A DNA stretch of 16,228 bases from positions 1-16,228 of the forward strand of contig JBJXFI010000395.1 of NCBI GenBank assembly GCA_046154695.1, written 5' to 3'. This stretch comes from DALYLB01 sp046154695 (GTDB lineage Bacteria; Acidobacteriota; Blastocatellia; RBC074). Shown piece by piece: positions 7,117 through 16,228 of the stretch (its first letter is position 1; each line of letters opens with the position of its first letter). The notes below the pieces were generated by a model. That model searched no databases, was not told the origin of the DNA, and saw only the letters and a list, made by a program, of their open reading frames with translations. The position numbers were made by a program, and so were the translations under genes.

Positions 7117-7572
7117 TCAGGGTTTCGCCCGCGAGAGGTTGAACGTTCCGGTGTAAAAGGCGCTGGTGAAGAACCCGACGAACTCCTTGTCGGTGGCGCG
7201 TCCGATCCAGTCGAAGACGCCCCCATCCTTTGCGCCGAGATCGGTTGTTCCCTTGAACATCACGATCTTGCCGACCTGCCGGCCCTCCATCTTGATCGCG
7301 TACTTGTAGGTCCCGCCGCAATCCCCTTCGAACGCGGCCTCCCAGGCGCCATCCTTCTGGGTGATGACGGCGTCGAGCTTTTTACAGATATCCTTGGGCG
7401 GAGTCGTTCCCTGCGCCGGACTGTAGACGCCCCAGGTCCCGGTCCAGGCGCCGGCAATGTCGGGAGCCTGCGCCTTTGTTTGCGCGGGCGCGCCCTGGGT
7501 TTGAGCCAGAGCCACGGTGAGGCTGATCGCTGGAAAGAGAGTGAAGAAAAGAAGCCAGTTGCGTTTTCCCAT
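7117..7572 (-). CDS. Small exported protein of unknown function
   Basis: A 151-residue protein with a clear signal peptide: positive start MGKRN, hydrophobic core LLFFTLFPAISLTVALA, and a likely cleavage site after ALA at residue 23. The mature part opens with an Ala/Gln/Pro linker, then alternating hydrophobic and polar strands rich in Gly and aromatic residues: GAWTGTWG (41-48), GGTYKYAIKMEG (86-97), FDWIG (120-124), FYTGTFNL (139-146). This pattern suggests a small beta-barrel or lipocalin-like fold. C63 and C85 could form a disulfide in the periplasm. I do not recognise a named family and assign no function. An AGGA lies about nine bases before the start. It is 136 bases downstream of the cysteine-rich gene on the same strand, so co-transcription is possible but not shown. 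Confidence 0.7.
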   Translation of the reverse strand: MGKRNWLLFFTLFPAISLTVALAQTQGAPAQTKAQAPDIAGAWTGTWGVYSPAQGTTPPKDICKKLDAVITQKDGAWEAAFEGDCGGTYKYAIKMEGRQVGKIVMFKGTTDLGAKDGGVFDWIGRATDKEFVGFFTSAFYTGTFNLSRAKP

Positions 7573-7708
7573 GCGTTTTTTTCCTGTTCCCCGGACCCGC
7601 GGACCCGGTTGCGTTGGTTGTCGAACGAAGGTTGGATTACGGAACCGGCAGTATACGGCGGTCTCCTTTCCGCCACAATCTTTGCGCGGCGAGGCAGGAA
7701 GGCGGAAC

Positions 7709-8383
7709 TCAGGCGTTTCGGGTTTCAGGGGCGGGCGCGGCCGATTCCCGGGACCACAGGCGCCGGATTTCGAGGATCTCGTCGGCGAGGCTGAGCAGTT
7801 GTTCGCGAATGCCCTCGCCGGAGAATTCGGCCGGCGAGGGATAGCGTTCCGGCAGGGCGAGTGGCCGGACGGGATCGCGGTGGGCGGCGGGCACGCGGGT
7901 GATCATCTCGTAGATGTGGAATTCCGCGGAGCCGACCTCGCGTTTGATCCAGCGCAGCTTTCGGCCGAGCTCCGCGTCGCATTCGGAGATGGCGTTGAGC
8001 AGGGCGGAGCAGAGGAACGCGGCGCAGAAGACCGTCTTGCCGCGCCGGTTGCCGGGGTCGCATCCGGCCGCGCCCATCACGCGGCAGGTCGGAGGGCAGC
8101 ACCCCGTCCCCTGCAGATGGCAGCGGCGGCAGATCTCGAAGACGCCGCTCGCCGCAAAGAACCGGTCGAGCCGCGCGATCAGCTCCTTGCGCGTCAGACC
8201 GGACGCATCTTCCGGTTCACGCGCGGCCCGCGCGGCCCGCGCGCACGCGGGGCAGAGAACCGATCCCCGCTCGCGGCGCGCCGTGGGGTAATCGTCGAAC
8301 TCGACAATCTGATACGAATACGCGGGAGTCGCGCCGCATTGCCCGCACGGGGGAGAATCCGAATTTTGCCGGAGGGTTGTCAT
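7709..8383 (-). CDS. Cysteine-rich protein of unknown function (putative metal binding)
   Basis: From ATG 8383 this is a 224-residue soluble protein with no signal peptide. It has 13 cysteines, mostly clustered: C13-x2-C16 and C44-x2-C47 look like a zinc ribbon split by about 27 residues, and a second cluster has C85-x2-C88-H89, C95-C96, C100 and C108. Further cysteines are C120, C125 and C135. The spacing fits Zn or Fe-S binding, but I recognise no named family. The C-terminal 75 residues lack cysteines and look helical (GIREQLLSLADEILEIRRLW, 191-210). The frame is open to ATG 8431, adding 16 residues; neither start has a clear ribosome site, and I prefer 8383 because the longer form would cover a TATAAT likely to serve the divergent beta-lactamase. 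Coding potential is well supported by codon bias and length. Confidence 0.7.
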   Translation of the reverse strand: MTTLRQNSDSPPCGQCGATPAYSYQIVEFDDYPTARRERGSVLCPACARAARAAREPEDASGLTRKELIARLDRFFAASGVFEICRRCHLQGTGCCPPTCRVMGAAGCDPGNRRGKTVFCAAFLCSALLNAISECDAELGRKLRWIKREVGSAEFHIYEMITRVPAAHRDPVRPLALPERYPSPAEFSGEGIREQLLSLADEILEIRRLWSRESAAPAPETRNA

Positions 8384-8404
8384 CGTTAAAATCAGCGAGA
8401 GGCG

Positions 8405-8410
8405 TATAAT
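8405..8410 (+). promoter_or_regulatory. Possible -10 box for the metallo-beta-lactamase gene
   Basis: TATAAT is a perfect -10 hexamer, about 100 bases before the beta-lactamase start. The best upstream -35-like hexamer, TTGTCA (8377-8382), is 22 bases away, longer than the usual 16-18, so the assignment is weak. The region separates two divergent genes. Confidence 0.3.
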
Positions 8411-8511
8411 GCGGTCACCGAATGGTAGCATTACAGACAGAAAAACCGGATCCCGATCCGAAGGATTCCCGGTCGGGAGGCGAATACGCGTTGAACTCGA
8501 AAGGAGCCCCT

Positions 8512-9390
8512 ATGAAATGGAAGCGCATTCTTTTCTGTGCCGTTGCGTTGAGCCTGTGTCTGGTCGCGATTCGGGCGCGAACGGAGACCCTCCCGCGGCA
8601 GAAATCCGGCCATGAGGACTGGAACCGTCCGTTCAAACCGTTTCGGATCATCGGCAACATCTATTATGTCGGGACAAACAACCTTGCGTGTTATCTGATC
8701 ACGACGCCCGCGGGATACATTCTGATCGACACGGCGATGCAGGAGTCGGCGCCGATTATCCGCGCGAACATCGAATCGCTCGGCTACAGGTTGAAGTACG
8801 TTCGGTTGATCCTCTCCAGCCATGCGCATTTCGATCACGTCGCCGGGCATGCGGACATGAAGCTGGCGACCGGCGCGCAGGTCGTGGCGAGCGCCGCCGA
8901 TGCCGTGACGCTGGAGAGCGGCGGCGCCAAGGGCTTTCATCCGCTGGACCGGTACAAACCCGTGAAGGTGGACCGCATCGTCAAGGATGGCGAAGTCGTG
9001 ATGATCGGCAACGCCGCATTGAGAGCGCACCTGACTCCCGGCCACACGGAAGGCAATACCACCTGGACGACGACCGTCGAGGAGAACGGAAAGAAATATA
9101 ACGTCGTCTTCGCGGGCAGCATGTCGATCAATCCCGGCGTGCAACTCGTGAACAATTCCGCCTGGCCGAAGATTTCCGAAGCCTATGCGAAATCCTTCCA
9201 GAAGCTGAAATCGCTTCAATGCGACGTCTTTCTCGGACCGCACGCCCCCTTCTTCGACATGGAAGCCAAGGTCCGCCGGATGGGCGCCAATGGCGGCGTC
9301 AATCCGTTCATCGACCCGGAAGGGTATCGCAACTACATTGCATCCTACGAAAAGAGTTATGAGGAGCAGCTCCTCCGCGAGCGGCAATGA
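8512..9390 (+). CDS. Subclass B3-type metallo-beta-lactamase, exported
   Basis: A 292-residue exported metallo-beta-lactamase. These Zn enzymes hydrolyse the beta-lactam ring of penicillins, cephalosporins and carbapenems in the periplasm. ATG 8512 follows AAGGAG (8501-8506) and starts a signal peptide (MKWKRILFCAVALSLCLVA). The frame is open to 8422, but that extension would bury the signal peptide. All subclass B3 ligand positions are present: H104-A-H106-F-D108-H109, H178 in TPGHTEGNTTW and H244 in FLGPHAPFF. Other B3-like features are SINPGVQLVNN (205-215), SFQKLKSLQCDVFLGPH (228-244) and no cysteine in the zinc-2 position used by B1 enzymes. It ends nine bases before the end of the convergent copper ATPase. 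Fold and class are confident; activity on antibiotics is inferred, since some family members act on other substrates. Confidence 0.87.
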   Translation: MKWKRILFCAVALSLCLVAIRARTETLPRQKSGHEDWNRPFKPFRIIGNIYYVGTNNLACYLITTPAGYILIDTAMQESAPIIRANIESLGYRLKYVRLILSSHAHFDHVAGHADMKLATGAQVVASAADAVTLESGGAKGFHPLDRYKPVKVDRIVKDGEVVMIGNAALRAHLTPGHTEGNTTWTTTVEENGKKYNVVFAGSMSINPGVQLVNNSAWPKISEAYAKSFQKLKSLQCDVFLGPHAPFFDMEAKVRRMGANGGVNPFIDPEGYRNYIASYEKSYEEQLLRERQ

Positions 9391-9399
9391 GGCCCTTTC

Positions 9400-11742
<2,343 letters not shown>

Positions 11743-11768
11743 GGGGGCTCACTTTCCGGCGTGCCGCG

Positions 11769-13361
11769 CTAATCCTCGTGCTTATGCTCCTGCGCGCCCG
11801 CTTTGGCCGGCCATTTCGGGCCGGGTTCGTATCGATTTTCCCGGATCAGGGCCATCATCCGCCCGTATTTTTCGGAAGGCAAGACGCGCACGAGCGTCAT
11901 CATTCCCATCATCGCGCCGGTCCAGCTTTCGGGCAGCCAGGAGGTCTCGGGGCGGGCGACCTCGGCGTCCATCGTCATCCACATATCCTGCGGATAGCCC
12001 GGAACGCGCCGCGCGCCCTGGGCTCGGGCCGCGGGCAGGGTCAGGTTCATTCCGCACTTCGGGCATTTTCCGGCCTTGTCGGACATGACCTCGGGATGCA
12101 TCGGACAGGAATAGACGATGGGCGCCTTCCCCTGGCCGATGGCATTGGAGGTGGCCTGGTCGAAGGGGACGCCGGTCGCGCGCCCGAAAGCGGGGGCCAT
12201 CTCCTCCGAGAGCGCGCCGCCGCTCTTCGCGATTCCCATCCCGCCGCTGATCTCCTGCCCGGTCTGCATGACATGGCCGGAGTGGTTCATCGGCCCGACC
12301 ATCGAGACCATCTGGTTCATCATATGGTGCGGCAGATGGCAGTGGACCATCCAGTCGCCTTCGTATTGCGCGACGAACTCGACGTCGCGTGCCTGCGCCA
12401 CGCCGACGATCGCCGTGTTGCCCGGAAACCAGGCCGATTCGGGAATCCGTCCGCCCTCCGTTCCGGTGACATAAAACTGATGCCCATGCAGGTGTATCGG
12501 ATGATGATCCATGCTCAGATTGACGAAGCGCATGCGGACGCGCTCGCCCTGTTTGACGATCATCGGCGTTGTGTCCGGCCCGCTCTTGCCGTTCATCGTC
12601 AGCCAGTTGAACTCCATCGCCAGCGTGTTGGGGATCGTGTTGTTCGGCAGGATCGCCCAGCCCTGCAGGATGTAGGCGAAGTCCTTGTCCACGCGCGGCT
12701 CGTGCGGGCGCTTCGGATGCACGATGAAAAGGCCGATCATCCCCAGCATCTCCTGCATCGCCATGTGCGAGTGATAGAAATAGGTTCCGTTCTGCCGGAG
12801 CGTGAATTCATAGACATGCGTCTCGCCGGGCATGATCAACGGCTGCCCGATGCCCGGCACGCCGTCCTGATCCATCGGCACCTCCAGGCCGTGCCAGTGC
12901 GGCGTCGTCGGCTCCGGCAGGTTGTTCTTGAAGATGATCCGCACGCGGTCGCCCTCCTGCACCTCGATCGTCGGCCCGGGCACGCTGCCGTTATACCCCC
13001 ACGCATCGACCACGCGCGCGTCGCTCCACGATGAGGCCCGCAGAAACTCGGTGCGCACCGGTTCGGCCACAAGCTCGAAGACCTTAACGCCCTTCTCCAG
13101 TTTGAACGGCAGCTTCGGCAGGTCCGGCGTGATCACCGGCCGAAACCCGGCCTCATCGAGCGAATCGCTCGTCTGCTGACTGCCCGCCTTCGGCGGCGAA
13201 GGTTTCGCCGCCGAAGGCGGTTGATGATCGTGATGCTGGTGCTCGGCCTCGGCCGGCTTTTTCGGCGCCTGCGGCTGCTGCGCCTCCGCGGATCTCGAGA
13301 CCACCAGGCTCGCGCCGAGCAGCGAGGTGCGGCGAAGGAAATTGCGACGATTCTGATTCAT
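11769..13361 (-). CDS. TAT-exported multicopper oxidase with C-terminal heavy-metal-binding domain
   Basis: A 530-residue periplasmic multicopper oxidase, the type that oxidises toxic Cu(+) to Cu(2+) with reduction of oxygen. The N-terminus RRNFLRRTSLLGASLVV (5-21) fits a twin-arginine signal, used to export folded cofactor enzymes. A His-rich linker (HQHHDH, 41-46) follows. The cupredoxin copper motifs are complete: HWHG (155-158), HSH (197-199), HPIHLHGH (287-294) and HCHLPHHM (340-347). C341, H287, H346 and axial M351 would form the type 1 site; the other His pairs form the trinuclear site. After residue 415 comes CPMHPEV...CPKCGM (419-438), the same module as in the neighbouring ATPase, then a Met-rich C-terminal region (about 455-530) that I do not recognise. 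GGAGAGG seven bases upstream supports ATG 13361. It lies between the outer-membrane protein gene and copA. Confidence 0.92.
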   Translation of the reverse strand: MNQNRRNFLRRTSLLGASLVVSRSAEAQQPQAPKKPAEAEHQHHDHQPPSAAKPSPPKAGSQQTSDSLDEAGFRPVITPDLPKLPFKLEKGVKVFELVAEPVRTEFLRASSWSDARVVDAWGYNGSVPGPTIEVQEGDRVRIIFKNNLPEPTTPHWHGLEVPMDQDGVPGIGQPLIMPGETHVYEFTLRQNGTYFYHSHMAMQEMLGMIGLFIVHPKRPHEPRVDKDFAYILQGWAILPNNTIPNTLAMEFNWLTMNGKSGPDTTPMIVKQGERVRMRFVNLSMDHHPIHLHGHQFYVTGTEGGRIPESAWFPGNTAIVGVAQARDVEFVAQYEGDWMVHCHLPHHMMNQMVSMVGPMNHSGHVMQTGQEISGGMGIAKSGGALSEEMAPAFGRATGVPFDQATSNAIGQGKAPIVYSCPMHPEVMSDKAGKCPKCGMNLTLPAARAQGARRVPGYPQDMWMTMDAEVARPETSWLPESWTGAMMGMMTLVRVLPSEKYGRMMALIRENRYEPGPKWPAKAGAQEHKHED

Positions 13362-13418
13362 ATTTCCGCCTCTCCATGGGCTGAAGATGAGGTATGCGCC
13401 TCATCGCATCAGCCCCGC

Positions 13419-13452
13419 TATCAACTGGCAATTATCAATTATCAACTTTCAA
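13419..13452. repeat. AT-rich TCAA(C/T)T tandem-like stretch in the copper cluster
   Basis: The 91-base gap between the TolC-family gene and the multicopper oxidase holds a low-GC run, TATCAACTGGCAATTATCAA then TTATCAACTTTCAACT, with several near-copies of (T)ATCAA(C/T)T. Its base composition is unlike the surrounding coding sequence. It contains no gene and may be a small repetitive insertion or an RNA-processing site. Confidence 0.5.
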
Positions 13453-14802
13453 CTATTGCTGTGGTTGCGGCATGTGGCCGCCCAATTCCACGCTCGGGAT
13501 CGCTCCCGGAGCGGCGAGACCGCTGGTCAGCAGCAGGCCGCGCAGTTGCGTGATGTTCTGCCATAACTCGACGAGCGTGCCTACGTATTCGGTGCGCGCG
13601 TGAAAGAGCGTGCGCTGCGAAATGAGCACCTGTGGATAGGCCGCGGCCATCTGGCGGAATTTCGCGAGATACATATCGTAGGAGCGCTGCGCCTTGGGCA
13701 GGATGTCGCGGGAATAGCGGGACGCGATTCCAAGCGAGTTGAGATACCGGGTGTAGCTGTCGGCCAGGCGGGCGCGGAGCGTCAGTTCGACGCGGAGCAT
13801 CTCTTTTTCGGCGTTCAGGAGTCCGGCTTGCGCGGCGGCGACATTGCCCTGGTTGCGATTGAAAATGGGCAGGCGCACGCCCGCCTCGAAGCGCGAATCC
13901 CAGCCGACGCGTCCGCCGAAGAACTCCGCCCAGTCCCGGCTGTACCCGACGCTTCCGCGAACGAAGAGATCGGGCTTCGGCTCGGCCTTTTCGCGTCTGA
14001 TGATCGCGCGGGCGCGATCGACGCCGGCCATTGCGGCCTTCATCTCGGGGCTCTCCCGCAGCAGCATGGCGAGCAGCTCGTCCCGGTCGAGCTTCGGCGC
14101 CTCGGTTTCGAGCATTCCGGCCAGCCGCGCGGGCCTCAGTTGCGGGTCGTTGACCACGGCGGCCAGGACGCCCCAGATTCGCGCCAGATCGTTCTCCGCT
14201 CGCAGCAGGTCGATCTCGGCGCGCTGCGATTCGACCTCCGAGGCGAGCACATCGGGCCGGTCCGCCTGCCCGACATTATAGAGATCGTCGGAGATCGCGA
14301 CCGCCTCGCGCGTCAATCCGGCCAGTTGTTTGCGCAGCTCGACCAGTTGCTGCGCGCCGAGCGCTTCGAAATAGAGCATCCGCACGGAGTTCAACACGCG
14401 CAGCCGCTGCGCCTCGGCGATGGCCTGCGCCTGATTCTTCTCCTCCGCGGCGATCTGGCGGCTCTTGCCGAGCTTCCCGGCCGTGATGAAGGTCTGCTCC
14501 ACGAATACATAATGCTCATTGCGAAACGGGTAGACCAGGCTGTTGAATGCCAGCCCCTCACCGGTATACCCGACCGTCGGATTGGGCCACAGGCCCGCCT
14601 GTTTGCGGCGTCCCTCGGCCGCGCGGATCGCCGCGTCCGCCTGCGCGAGCGTCGGATTGTTCCGCATCGCCATGCGCTCCAGCGCTTCGAGCGTGACCGG
14701 CGCCTCGGCGGGCGGGCTCTGCTGCGCGCGGCCCCCGGCCGCGAGCCATGCCAGCGCCGTCATTGCCGCGATCGCATGCGCGGCGAGCTTCCTGATTTGC
14801 AT
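13453..14802 (-). CDS. TolC-family outer membrane efflux protein
   Basis: A 449-residue outer-membrane efflux protein of the OEP family, which as a trimer forms an outer-membrane channel with a periplasmic alpha-barrel. The signal peptide is at about 1-27 (MQIRKLAAHAIAAMTALAWL then AAGGRAQ). Typical features follow: VTLEALERMAMRNNPTLAQA (36-55), then AAEGRRKQAGLWPNP, and two long Ala/Glu/Arg-rich coiled-coil regions, each with a beta stretch (VGYTGEG near the first; SVGYSRD and VRLPIFNRNQGN in the second). ATG 14802 has GGGAG eight bases upstream; a longer in-frame extension to 15126 lies over the next upstream gene and adds no conserved sequence, so it is rejected. It precedes the multicopper oxidase by 91 bases. 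It resembles CusC-type components, but no CusA/CusB-like pump or adaptor is present in the window. Confidence 0.88.
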   Translation of the reverse strand: MQIRKLAAHAIAAMTALAWLAAGGRAQQSPPAEAPVTLEALERMAMRNNPTLAQADAAIRAAEGRRKQAGLWPNPTVGYTGEGLAFNSLVYPFRNEHYVFVEQTFITAGKLGKSRQIAAEEKNQAQAIAEAQRLRVLNSVRMLYFEALGAQQLVELRKQLAGLTREAVAISDDLYNVGQADRPDVLASEVESQRAEIDLLRAENDLARIWGVLAAVVNDPQLRPARLAGMLETEAPKLDRDELLAMLLRESPEMKAAMAGVDRARAIIRREKAEPKPDLFVRGSVGYSRDWAEFFGGRVGWDSRFEAGVRLPIFNRNQGNVAAAQAGLLNAEKEMLRVELTLRARLADSYTRYLNSLGIASRYSRDILPKAQRSYDMYLAKFRQMAAAYPQVLISQRTLFHARTEYVGTLVELWQNITQLRGLLLTSGLAAPGAIPSVELGGHMPQPQQ

Positions 14803-14818
14803 CACTTCAACTCCCGAA

Positions 14819-14842
14819 ATCCACGGCGGTACGGCCGTGGAT
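14819..14842. promoter_or_regulatory. Nine-base palindrome upstream of the TolC-family gene
   Basis: ATCCACGGC (14819-14827) and GCCGTGGAT (14834-14842) are a perfect inverted repeat with a six-base centre. It lies 17 bases before the outer-membrane protein start, in the 116-base gap after the small Cys/His gene. It could be a dimeric repressor operator or a leader hairpin that affects translation of the gene. No regulator gene is in the window to pair with it. Confidence 0.5.
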
Positions 14843-14918
14843 GGACTTGTGGATTCGCCGCGGCCGCTGCGCGCGGTCCCCGGCCCAGTTTTGAAGGAAT
14901 GAATCTCGGAAGAAGGGC

Positions 14919-15395
14919 TTATATTCTCAGATGGAGCGAAGATCCCGAATAGGGCGGGGAATGGGCGGAGTGGTTTGTGATGGACGCCCCTCGCGGCGGC
15001 GTTTCGGTCGATCGAAGCGACGCGATCGCCGGTGGAGGCATTCCCGCGGCGTTCGATCCGAACTCGAATGGGCGATGGACGATCCCGCCCGATCGCGGCT
15101 CTTCGCGCTCCAGCTCGCAGGCGCACATGCGCGCGCTCGTCGTTTCGCGAAGTTCATGCGCCGGCCCCCCGGCTATCGTTTCGTGGCAGCTCGGACGCTC
15201 CGCGGGCGCTTGCCGGATTCGAGCGGCCTGGCTTTTCGGATGGCAATGGCCGTTCTCTTCCTTCGTCCCGACGGCTTCTCGATGACGCGATTCCCCGGCC
15301 GGCGCCGAACCGCAGCACACGCCCGCGCACAAGGACGCCGCCACAAAAAACTGGAGCGCCAGCGCCGTCCCGAAAATTTGCCGCATCCTTCGCAT
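14919..15395 (-). CDS. Cys/His-rich exported protein heading the copper cluster
   Basis: A 158-residue protein with an apparent signal peptide (MRRMRQIF, then a hydrophobic stretch to about residue 25). The mature part has several potential metal ligands: C27-C28, H50-C51-H52, C70-H71 and C91-A-C93, with further His at 38, 80 and 107. The C-terminal 50 residues are Pro/Ser-rich. I do not recognise a named family. It is the first gene of the same-strand set with the TolC protein, multicopper oxidase and copper ATPase, so a periplasmic metal-binding or chaperone role is a reasonable inference. The start is ATG 15395 or 15386; neither has a strong ribosome site. The gap to the downstream gene is 116 bases and contains a palindrome. 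Coding support is moderate: the signal peptide and ligand pattern argue that it is real. Confidence 0.6.
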   Translation of the reverse strand: MRRMRQIFGTALALQFFVAASLCAGVCCGSAPAGESRHREAVGTKEENGHCHPKSQAARIRQAPAERPSCHETIAGGPAHELRETTSARMCACELEREEPRSGGIVHRPFEFGSNAAGMPPPAIASLRSTETPPRGASITNHSAHSPPYSGSSLHLRI

Positions 15396-15469
15396 CGCCC
15401 GCGATTAAACCAGAATCGGGGGCGGAAAGGCAAATGGGGATCCAGGACCGCCGCAACATTGAGAGGGTC

Positions 15470-16228
15470 TCACTTCTTCTTCCACGCGAATTTGCCCATC
15501 TCGCGCCAGGTGGTCAGCTTGATGCCGAGCTCCCTGATCAGGGCTTCGATCTCGGGGTCGGTAAACGAGAGGAAATCGCCGTGGCGCTGCTCCCATGAAC
15601 CGGTGGTGGCCTTTAATTCGGGGTCGTTCATTCCGAGATGGACGATCAGCATCGTCACGCCGGGCTTCATCGTCCGCAGGAAGTTCTTGTAGGCCTCTTT
15701 CCGCTCGGCGAAGGTCTTTCCCGGAACGCCCGTCACCAGGTAATCGAGCATCACGAAGCCCTCGGTCTCGAGCTGTTTGAGCGCCTCTTCGCCGATCGGG
15801 GAGCCGCTCATCTTGCCATAGGCGATCGCCTCCGGGGTCGGCCGCATGGCCATGATCGGGGTGCCGTATTCCCTGCCGAGTTTCGCGTAGACGTCGAAAT
15901 AGTCCTTTCGCGTATAGAGCGTGCCCATATGTGTGTCGAGGTGCGTCGGCTTGATCCCGAAGGCGATGGCCCGGTCGATCTGGGCGCGAAGCTCGATCTC
16001 GATCTCCTGCGGCGTGGCCTTCATCGCCGTCTGGCGCTCCGAGCGCCACATATAGCCCTCTTCGTCGAGCAGCCCCTTCACCTTGTCGATCGGCGCGACC
16101 GGCCGCCAGCGCAGGTACTTCCATTCGCTCGTCAGCGTCAGATGCAGCCCCAGGTCGATCTCGGGATGCTCGCGCGCATAGGCCGCGATCTCGGGAAACC
16201 AGGGGCAGGGAACCATGATGCTTCCCGA
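15470..16228 (-). CDS. ChbG/YdjC-type carbohydrate deacetylase (partial, 5' end outside the window)
   Basis: The C-terminal part of a ChbG/YdjC-family deacetylase, metal-dependent enzymes that remove acetyl groups from N-acetylated sugars such as chitooligosaccharides. The frame stays open to the window edge: SGSI directly precedes the first internal Met at 16216, and family members read through SGSIMVPCPWFPE, so the true start and the first metal-binding Asp-Asp motif lie beyond 16228. Visible motifs are GLHLTLTSEW (23-32 from that Met), THLDTHMG (91-98), the second metal/catalytic His region, and IVHLGMNDPE (191-200). It ends in a Lys triplet. The next same-strand gene starts 74 bases downstream, but its Cys/His-rich product belongs with the copper genes, so this gene is probably a separate unit. 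Family call confident; sugar substrate unknown. Confidence 0.85.
   Translation of the reverse strand, partial: SGSIMVPCPWFPEIAAYAREHPEIDLGLHLTLTSEWKYLRWRPVAPIDKVKGLLDEEGYMWRSERQTAMKATPQEIEIELRAQIDRAIAFGIKPTHLDTHMGTLYTRKDYFDVYAKLGREYGTPIMAMRPTPEAIAYGKMSGSPIGEEALKQLETEGFVMLDYLVTGVPGKTFAERKEAYKNFLRTMKPGVTMLIVHLGMNDPELKATTGSWEQRHGDFLSFTDPEIEALIRELGIKLTTWREMGKFAWKKK

Noticed and set aside
7051..8389. Plus-strand open frames opposite the exported and cysteine-rich genes
   Set aside because: No ribosome sites or domains; the minus-strand frames carry a signal peptide and organised Cys motifs.
14803..15126. N-terminal extension of the TolC-family protein
   Set aside because: The added sequence is Arg-rich without conservation, would place the signal peptide internally and overlaps the upstream gene; ATG 14802 has a good ribosome site.

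Overview
The window is GC-rich and looks like the chromosome of an acidobacterium. The main evidence is an 868-residue orphan permease with two MacB/FtsX halves, a type best known as the acidobacterial duplicated orphan permease. No plasmid or phage genes, transposases, rRNA, tRNA or CRISPR array are visible. The lineage call is an inference from gene content, not from a marker gene.

Layout. 1-2.2 kb (plus strand): a RimI-type N-acetyltransferase whose long N-terminal reading frame is repeat DNA, a small YdcH/DUF465 protein, a terminator-like hairpin, and a phosphatidylserine synthase. 2.2-4.35 kb: a minus-strand purple-acid-type phosphatase with an N-terminal helical region, flanked on both sides by non-coding stretches that carry inverted copies of an interspersed repeat. 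4.35-6.96 kb: the orphan ADOP permease on the plus strand. 7.1-8.4 kb (minus strand): a small exported protein and a cysteine-rich protein of unknown function. 8.5-9.4 kb (plus strand): an exported subclass B3 metallo-beta-lactamase with all zinc ligands, ending 9 bases from the end of the next, convergent gene. 9.4-15.4 kb (minus strand): a copper-handling cluster. In transcription order it holds a Cys/His-rich exported protein, a TolC-family outer-membrane protein, a TAT-type multicopper oxidase carrying a heavy-metal-binding domain, and a Cu(+) P1B ATPase carrying YHS and heavy-metal-binding domains. The window ends inside a ChbG/YdjC-type deacetylase.

How the genes fit together. In the copper cluster the P-type ATPase would move cytosolic Cu(+) outward and the multicopper oxidase would oxidise it in the periplasm. 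The small Cys/His protein may bind metal there, and the TolC protein offers an outer-membrane exit, although no RND pump or adaptor is present in the window. The oxidase and the ATPase share the same CPMHPEV...CPKCGM metal-binding module, which ties them together.

The most unusual non-coding feature is a repeat family in the first 4.3 kb. A 15-base core (CACAAAATCCGTTAG) occurs five times, twice as close inverted pairs and twice beside CACGAAG-rich hairpins.
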